This document shows, in pieces, positions 32,364 through 36,680 of a stretch of 36,680 nucleotides of DNA. Source of the stretch: DAOTZS01 sp034434335 (GTDB lineage Bacteria > Chloroflexota > Anaerolineae > CG2-30-64-16); the NCBI GenBank assembly GCA_034434335.1, contig DAOTZS010000263.1, positions 1 through 36,680 of the forward strand, in the 5' to 3' direction. The position numbers were made by a program, and so were the translations under genes. The notes under the pieces are model-generated. The model worked only from the letters and a program-made list of their open reading frames with translations. It ran no database searches and was not told the origin of the DNA. Every line of letters starts with the position of its first letter. Within the stretch, counting starts at the first letter, position 1.

Positions 32364-32557
32364 GTAACTATTCAGGCCGATCGAAATCGCCCTCCCTGGG
32401 CACTTCGTGCCAGGCCTCGCCCCGAAGGGCTTGGCCCGAGGGATGTCGGCCTCCGCCGACATCCCTCATGTGTGCATCACCAGAGAGGTCGGCGAAGGCC
32501 GACCTCTCTGGCCGCAGGCCCCAAAAGGGTGACTTCCAGTCACCGCCTGAAAGTTAC
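32364..32557 (+). repeat. 200-bp structured repeat, copy 3
   Basis: This 194-bp copy is bounded by GTAACTATTCAGGC (32364-32377) and GCCTGAAAGTTAC (32545-32557). It has the longest perfect internal hairpins of the three: AGGGATGTCGGC with GCCGACATCCCT, and CAGAGAGGTCGGC with GCCGACCTCTCTG. The module containing ACGCC/GGCGT present in copies 1 and 2 is missing. It lies between the convergent prepilin-peptidase and LacI genes. Confidence 0.88.
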
Positions 32558-32591
32558 AGCGCAGCTTGGTGCCTCTGGTAGAGTGCCCGAG

Positions 32592-33617
32592 TCATGATGA
32601 CCTCACGGCTGCTGGGCCCGCTGTGGATTCTCGTATCTGCAGACGGCAAGGGATCAGGGCTGTGCGCGGCTCTCCTGTGTAGGTGCCGTTAATGCGTTCA
32701 ATGAGAAATTGCGCCGCCCTGGTGCCCAGTTCGGCCGCGTCGGCCGCCACTGCGGTGATGGATGGGCTGTAGAAGGCATAGTAAGCCACATCGTCGAAGA
32801 CACACAGCGCCAGATCATCGGGCATGCGCAGGTTGCGCGCCTTGACTTCGCGGAGGACTGCCTGCGCCAGCCGATTGCTGCTGACGAGTAACGCGGTTGG
32901 CCGGGGAGAGGCGTCAAGGAGTTCTGTCACCAGGATGTCTGCCTCTTGGGCCTTGAAGGAGCCTTCGCGCACGAGCTGGGGTAATAAGGGTAGCCCGGCG
33001 TCTTGCAGGGCCCGTTGGTAGCCCAGCAGTCTGCCGTGGCCTGGAGTGAGGGAGGAGGGCAAATTGAGGAGGCCGATGCAGGTGTGGCCAAGGGCAACGA
33101 GATGCCGCACGGCCTCGTAAGCTCCAGCTTCGTTGTCAAAGAGCACGCAATCGGCTTCCAACTCTGTAATCTGACGGTCAATCAACACCAGCTTTCTGCC
33201 CTCGCGTACTATGTTGAGGATAAGGTTCAGGTTGGCGCCTGTGGGCAGCAGGATGATGCCGTCCATTGCCCGGTCATCGAGCATCTCCAGCAGGATGCGT
33301 TCTCGGTCGGGCGATTCATCGCTGTTGCAAATGGTGAGGCTATAACCCTGCTGGAGCAGCACATCTTCGACTGCTTTCTCAATAGAGGCCAGGATGGGGT
33401 TGAGGATGTCTGAGATCACCACCCCTACACCGTATGTCTTCTTGGTTTTCAGGCTACGGGCGATGGTGCTGGGGCGATAGCCAAGTTGTTCGATGGCTCT
33501 TAGCACCCGTTGGCGGGTTTCCTCTGATACGGGCCGTGGCCCGTTGTTGACGACGTAGGAAACCGTTGCCGGGGAGACACCAGCCAGCCTGGCAACATCA
33601 TTGCGTGTGACCCCCAT
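32592..33617 (-). CDS. LacI-family transcriptional regulator
   Basis: This 341-residue repressor has an N-terminal helix-turn-helix (TRNDVARLAGVSPATVSYVVNN, 4-25), the hinge region RPSTIARSLKTKKTYGVGVV, and a periplasmic-binding-protein-like sensor domain to the end (ADAAELGTRAAQFLIERI typical of the C-terminus). It presumably senses a sugar and controls the upstream phosphorylase fusion gene and perhaps its own transcription. The start is ATG 33617, with GAGGAG four to six bases upstream. A consensus promoter at 33677-33705 and a palindrome at 33630-33651 lie just upstream. The effector is unknown, probably a disaccharide or sugar phosphate. Confidence 0.95.
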   Translation of the reverse strand: MGVTRNDVARLAGVSPATVSYVVNNGPRPVSEETRQRVLRAIEQLGYRPSTIARSLKTKKTYGVGVVISDILNPILASIEKAVEDVLLQQGYSLTICNSDESPDRERILLEMLDDRAMDGIILLPTGANLNLILNIVREGRKLVLIDRQITELEADCVLFDNEAGAYEAVRHLVALGHTCIGLLNLPSSLTPGHGRLLGYQRALQDAGLPLLPQLVREGSFKAQEADILVTELLDASPRPTALLVSSNRLAQAVLREVKARNLRMPDDLALCVFDDVAYYAFYSPSITAVAADAAELGTRAAQFLIERINGTYTGEPRTALIPCRLQIRESTAGPAAVRSS

Positions 33618-33629
33618 AACTCTCCTCTG

Positions 33630-33651
33630 CGCACGGATCCGATATCGTGCG
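33630..33651. promoter_or_regulatory. Candidate operator palindrome upstream of the LacI gene
   Basis: CGCACG (33630-33635) and CGTGCG (33646-33651) are inverted arms with a 10-base centre, between the predicted transcription start and the start codon. Self-binding by the regulator is a reasonable inference. Confidence 0.45.
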
Positions 33652-33676
33652 TGGTTTACACGAGTCGAACACCTCC

Positions 33677-33705
33677 ATCATAACGAACCAGGGGAAGAGT
33701 GTCAA
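33677..33705 (-). promoter_or_regulatory. Consensus promoter of the LacI gene overlapping the upstream stop codon
   Basis: On the minus strand, a perfect TTGACA (33700-33705) and TATGAT (33677-33682) are 17 bases apart. The TGA stop of the phosphorylase fusion gene (33702-33704) is inside the -35 hexamer. Confidence 0.75.
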
Positions 33706-36551
33706 GTTCCGCTCCCGACATCCACGCTCTCCCATTTGCCCCGGTAGCAGAACTTGAAGGCCAGGCGCGTCCAGTGAGCCGGCAGCCTGGGCCTGAGCTG
33801 CCAGCCATCCTCTGTCAGGTGCAGGCCGCCGAAGCCGAACACGGTCGCCTGCCACAGGCCACCGGCGTTGGCGCCATGGATACCGTCCGCGGCGTTGTGA
33901 CGCACGTCCCGCAGGTCAGCTCGCGCGGCGCGCATGAAGTGCTGGTAGGCTGTCTCGATGTCTCCAACCCGGCAGGCCATGATGGCGCTGATGCTGGGTC
34001 CCAGGCTGGAGCCGTGCTCGTGGTCGGTGCGAGGATCATAGTACTCGTAGTTGAGCCGCACCTGCTCGGGGTCAAAGCGCTGGGGCAGCAGGAACTGCAA
34101 CATCAGGACATCCGGCTGTTTCAGGATCTGAGTTTTGGCGCACCCCTCAATTCCTAGCAGCACTTGCATGGAGTGCGTACGGGCAGGGTCCCGCAGGACG
34201 GCGAAGTCGGGCTCGGCCAGGGCGAAATAGCCGGCAAACTGCTCGATCAGGCCCGTCTCCGGGTCCTCGGGCAAGAGCATGCAGCCGATGACGTCTGCCC
34301 AGTGGGCCAGCCGTGCCTCGCTCAGGTCAAGGGCCAGGGTCAGCTCGGCCGCTTTGGCAGGATGCTCACGGCGCAGCCAGCTCAGCACCTCCAGGCCGGC
34401 CTCCAGATGCCAGCGGGCCATGAAGTTAGTGAAGGCGTTGTCGTCAACGTGGTCGTGGTACTCGTCTGGGCCGATGACGTTGCGGAAGTGGTACTTGCCA
34501 TCGGCCTCTCGCCGGGCCGCGCTGGCCCAGAACTTGGCCCCATCCAGTACCAGCTCCGCGCCGTGGTCTCGCATCCAGACGTTGTCGCCCGTGATCCGCC
34601 AATACTGCATGGCCGCGTAGGCGATATCTGCCGTGATATGGATCTCGATATCGCCGGTCCAGATGCGGATGAGCTGCGTTGGGTCGGCGAAGTGGGGTAT
34701 CCAGCTTGGTGTTACCTCCCGGCCGTCGCTGGCGCTCTCCCAGGGGAACTGCGCGCCCTCGTAGCCGTTGGCCGCGGCCTTGGCCCGAGCGCGCGGCAGG
34801 TTGTGCCAGCGGTACATGAGCATGTTGCGGGCCAGCTCCGGCTGGGTGAGGGTGAAGAATGGCAACATGAAGATCTCGGTATCCCAGAAGACATGATGGC
34901 GATAGCCGAAGCCGCTCATTGTCTTGGCACCGATGCTGGCCCGTTCGGTCCACCGCGGGGCCGCGATCAGGAGTTGGAATATGGCGAAGCGCAGCGCCAG
35001 TTGGGCCTCGATATCGCCCTCCACCACCACGTCAGAGCGCTCCCAGGCCCAGGCCCAGGCAGCTTCACTCGCTGCCCGCCAGGCCGCATAACCTTCGGCT
35101 TGCCCGCGGCGGGCCAGGTCCAGGGCAACCTGCCAGGGGTCGTCGGCATCGTGGCTGCTCACCACCGCGACAAGTTTCTCCATCCTCAGAGACTCACCCT
35201 GGCCCAGCTTTGCCATGCACTCCACAGCCGGCTGGCCATCGGCGTCGCAGGGGTGGGAGTGCCAGCCAGGCGCAGTTATCTTGATAGCGGCGGCCAGGGC
35301 CAGGCCGATGCCGCTGGCCCTGGTGCGCACCTGGAGGGCGACGTTGTCGGAGCCAACCTCCTGCCGGACCAAACGCCAGTGATGCAGGCCCATGTCGTCC
35401 ACAGGCGCCGCGGGCAGCGGGCTGTAGACGTGGGCATCCAGCCCAGTCCGCAGCCGCACCTCAGCTTCCCGGCCCTCGACCAGCCGGATTTGCAGGTGCA
35501 GCCCGGCCTGGTGCGGATCGGCCAGGCTGACAAAACGCTCGAACTGCAACTCGACGATGGGGCCATCCTCGCCCGGCTGCCAGACCACACGACGGGTCAG
35601 GATGCCGCGGCGCAGGTCGAGCTGGCAGCGATAGGCCAGGATGCGGCCCCGGTCCAGCCGAAAGCGTTGGCCGTTGATCCACAAGTCCACCCCCCACCAG
35701 CGGGGGATGTTGGCCAGCTCCTCGTAGTGCAGCGGCACATAGTCCCAGACCCGGTGCACGAAGGCTGCCGGCTGGTCGCCAGGATACCCCTCTTCGAAGC
35801 TGCCGCGCAGGCACATATAGCCATTGCCTATGGTAAAGATCGTTTCCTTATGGCGCTGGCGCTCCGGCTCGAAGGCGGCTTCGGCAATAGTCCAGGAGGC
35901 GCTCTCCAACCCGGCCAGGATCGTGGATAAGGTAACTCCTTGCAGTGTGTCGAAGCGCAGGTGCGCATGGCCCACCCGTTCGGCCGGCCCCAGGCCAATG
36001 GCCCACATGCCTGCAGCCAGTGCCGCGTCAATGCCGGCCTGCGCGTCTTCGACCACCGCGCACAGGCCAGGCGGCACCCCCAGCATCTCAGCAGCCTTCA
36101 GGAAGATGTCTGGGGCCGGCTTGGCGCGCTCGGTGGTGTAACCATCTGCCACGGCATCCAGCAGGTGGCCGATCCCAAGCCGTTCGATCACAACCTGGGT
36201 ATTCTTGCTCACAGACCCAATGCCGATCTTGAGGCCGGCGCCGCGCAGCTCGTGCAACAGGTCAAGGACGCCGGGCAGCAGGTCGGCCGGCGAGACCTGT
36301 TCCAGCATGGCTGCATAGTAGCTGTTCTTGCGCGCCATCATCTCGGCAATCTGCTCCTCGCTGGCTGGTCGGCCAGCGAGGATGATCAGCAGCGAATCAC
36401 GTCGCGAGACCCCGCGCAGGCGCTCGTTGATTTGCCGGTCGAAGGGAAGTCCTTCTTCGTCGGCCAACCGCTGCCAGGCCTGATAGTGATATTCGGCGGT
36501 ATCGGTGATAACGCCGTCCAGGTCGAAGATAACCGCTTTCAGGTTAACCAT
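33702..36551 (-). CDS. Beta-phosphoglucomutase/GH65 disaccharide phosphorylase fusion
   Basis: This 949-residue bifunctional protein combines an HAD-type beta-phosphoglucomutase (1 to about 218) and a family 65 glycoside phosphorylase (about 220-949). The mutase part has the nucleophile D10 and acid/base D12 in FDLDGVITDT, GSVSKN (112-117), KPAPDIF (144-150) and VEDAQAG. The GH65 part has FWDTE (555-559), the catalytic acid E697 in IGPDEYHDHVDDNAFTN, and phosphate-site segments EHGSSLGPS and HGANAGGLW. It would cleave a glucose disaccharide (maltose, trehalose, kojibiose or nigerose) with phosphate to beta-glucose-1-phosphate, then convert that to glucose-6-phosphate in one polypeptide. The family is clear; linkage is unknown. 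The start is ATG 36551, with GAGGAG just upstream and a promoter at 36647-36675. Confidence 0.95.
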   Translation of the reverse strand: MVNLKAVIFDLDGVITDTAEYHYQAWQRLADEEGLPFDRQINERLRGVSRRDSLLIILAGRPASEEQIAEMMARKNSYYAAMLEQVSPADLLPGVLDLLHELRGAGLKIGIGSVSKNTQVVIERLGIGHLLDAVADGYTTERAKPAPDIFLKAAEMLGVPPGLCAVVEDAQAGIDAALAAGMWAIGLGPAERVGHAHLRFDTLQGVTLSTILAGLESASWTIAEAAFEPERQRHKETIFTIGNGYMCLRGSFEEGYPGDQPAAFVHRVWDYVPLHYEELANIPRWWGVDLWINGQRFRLDRGRILAYRCQLDLRRGILTRRVVWQPGEDGPIVELQFERFVSLADPHQAGLHLQIRLVEGREAEVRLRTGLDAHVYSPLPAAPVDDMGLHHWRLVRQEVGSDNVALQVRTRASGIGLALAAAIKITAPGWHSHPCDADGQPAVECMAKLGQGESLRMEKLVAVVSSHDADDPWQVALDLARRGQAEGYAAWRAASEAAWAWAWERSDVVVEGDIEAQLALRFAIFQLLIAAPRWTERASIGAKTMSGFGYRHHVFWDTEIFMLPFFTLTQPELARNMLMYRWHNLPRARAKAAANGYEGAQFPWESASDGREVTPSWIPHFADPTQLIRIWTGDIEIHITADIAYAAMQYWRITGDNVWMRDHGAELVLDGAKFWASAARREADGKYHFRNVIGPDEYHDHVDDNAFTNFMARWHLEAGLEVLSWLRREHPAKAAELTLALDLSEARLAHWADVIGCMLLPEDPETGLIEQFAGYFALAEPDFAVLRDPARTHSMQVLLGIEGCAKTQILKQPDVLMLQFLLPQRFDPEQVRLNYEYYDPRTDHEHGSSLGPSISAIMACRVGDIETAYQHFMRAARADLRDVRHNAADGIHGANAGGLWQATVFGFGGLHLTEDGWQLRPRLPAHWTRLAFKFCYRGKWESVDVGSGT

Positions 36552-36646
36552 GTCTCCTCACCAGCGTCAAATGCGGAGGGCACAGGATATATCGGTCAAC
36601 GAGGGCCTTTTGTTGGGTGAGCATTCAGCAGGGCAAGCCCGGCCAC

Positions 36647-36675
36647 AGTATAGCATGCTGGCCAGGCCCTGTCAA
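36647..36675 (-). promoter_or_regulatory. Consensus promoter of the phosphorylase fusion gene
   Basis: On the minus strand, a perfect TTGACA (36670-36675) and TATACT (36647-36652) are 17 bases apart. A leader of about 90 bases follows. No obvious palindrome was found in it, so the repressor site is not identified. Confidence 0.75.
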
Positions 36676-36680
36676 CGCCC

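Noticed and set aside
32270..32581. 103-codon plus-strand frame after the prepilin peptidase
   Set aside because: It runs through the peptidase end in another frame and the structured repeat; no coding evidence.
34164..35930. Long plus-strand open frame (588 codons) opposite the phosphorylase fusion
   Set aside because: Antisense shadow of a clear GH65 coding sequence in GC-rich DNA; translation shows no recognisable domain and no start signal.

Overview
The window looks like a chromosomal segment of a GC-rich, Gram-positive-like or monoderm bacterium, most probably a member of the Chloroflexota (Anaerolineae/Caldilineae-like). This is inferred from gene content and style: Pro/Thr-rich linkers after lipoprotein signals, membrane spermidine-synthase-like and transglutaminase proteins, a lipoprotein with Cys-containing Ig-like repeats, several CUT1/Opp transporters without ATPases, and many palindromic GC-rich intergenic repeats. 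No rRNA, tRNA, CRISPR array, transposase or phage gene was seen.

Layout. 1-3889 (+): the 3' end of a sensor histidine kinase, a CinA/PncC amidase fused to a small C-terminal domain, and an 818-residue membrane protein with a spermidine-synthase-like core. 3935-4747 (-): a membrane-anchored protein-L-isoaspartate methyltransferase. 5013-15365 (-): one long sugar operon, read as solute-binding lipoprotein, two CUT1 permeases, two GH4 glycosidases, an altronate/galactarate-dehydratase-like protein, GalT and GalK. It probably imports galactosides or galacturonides, cleaves them with NAD/metal-dependent GH4 enzymes, and feeds galactose into the Leloir pathway. 15664-16308 (+): a degenerate metallo-beta-lactamase-fold protein. 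16411-18741 (-): a transglutaminase-like membrane protein that appears to be expressed from a leaderless mRNA. 19219-20040 (+): a PPK2 polyphosphate kinase. 20070-22514 (-): a large lipoprotein. 23198-24811 (+): a CPA2 antiporter with a PII-like protein directly behind it. 25060-29008 (+): an Opp/Dpp peptide transporter (two permeases and a binding lipoprotein), followed by a clear intrinsic terminator. 29269-30225 (-): an alpha/beta hydrolase. 30723-32355 (+): a P-loop sugar/nucleoside-type kinase and a prepilin peptidase. 32592-36551 (-): a beta-phosphoglucomutase/GH65 phosphorylase fusion and, downstream of it, a LacI-type repressor with its own promoter.

The most unusual non-coding signal is a 194-220 bp element present three times (18946-19165, 29075-29284 inverted, 32364-32557). 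It has short terminal inverted repeats around a string of hairpins whose stems change in a compensatory way between copies. One copy lies in the probable 5' leader of ppk2, and one supplies the last codons and stop of the alpha/beta hydrolase. Other repeat families (a 66-bp inverted pair at 4929 and 22984, and long perfect hairpins at 4826, 11885 and 30392) fill most remaining intergenic space.

All functional calls are from reading motifs by eye. No database search was run, so family names are recognitions, and substrate specificities are inference.
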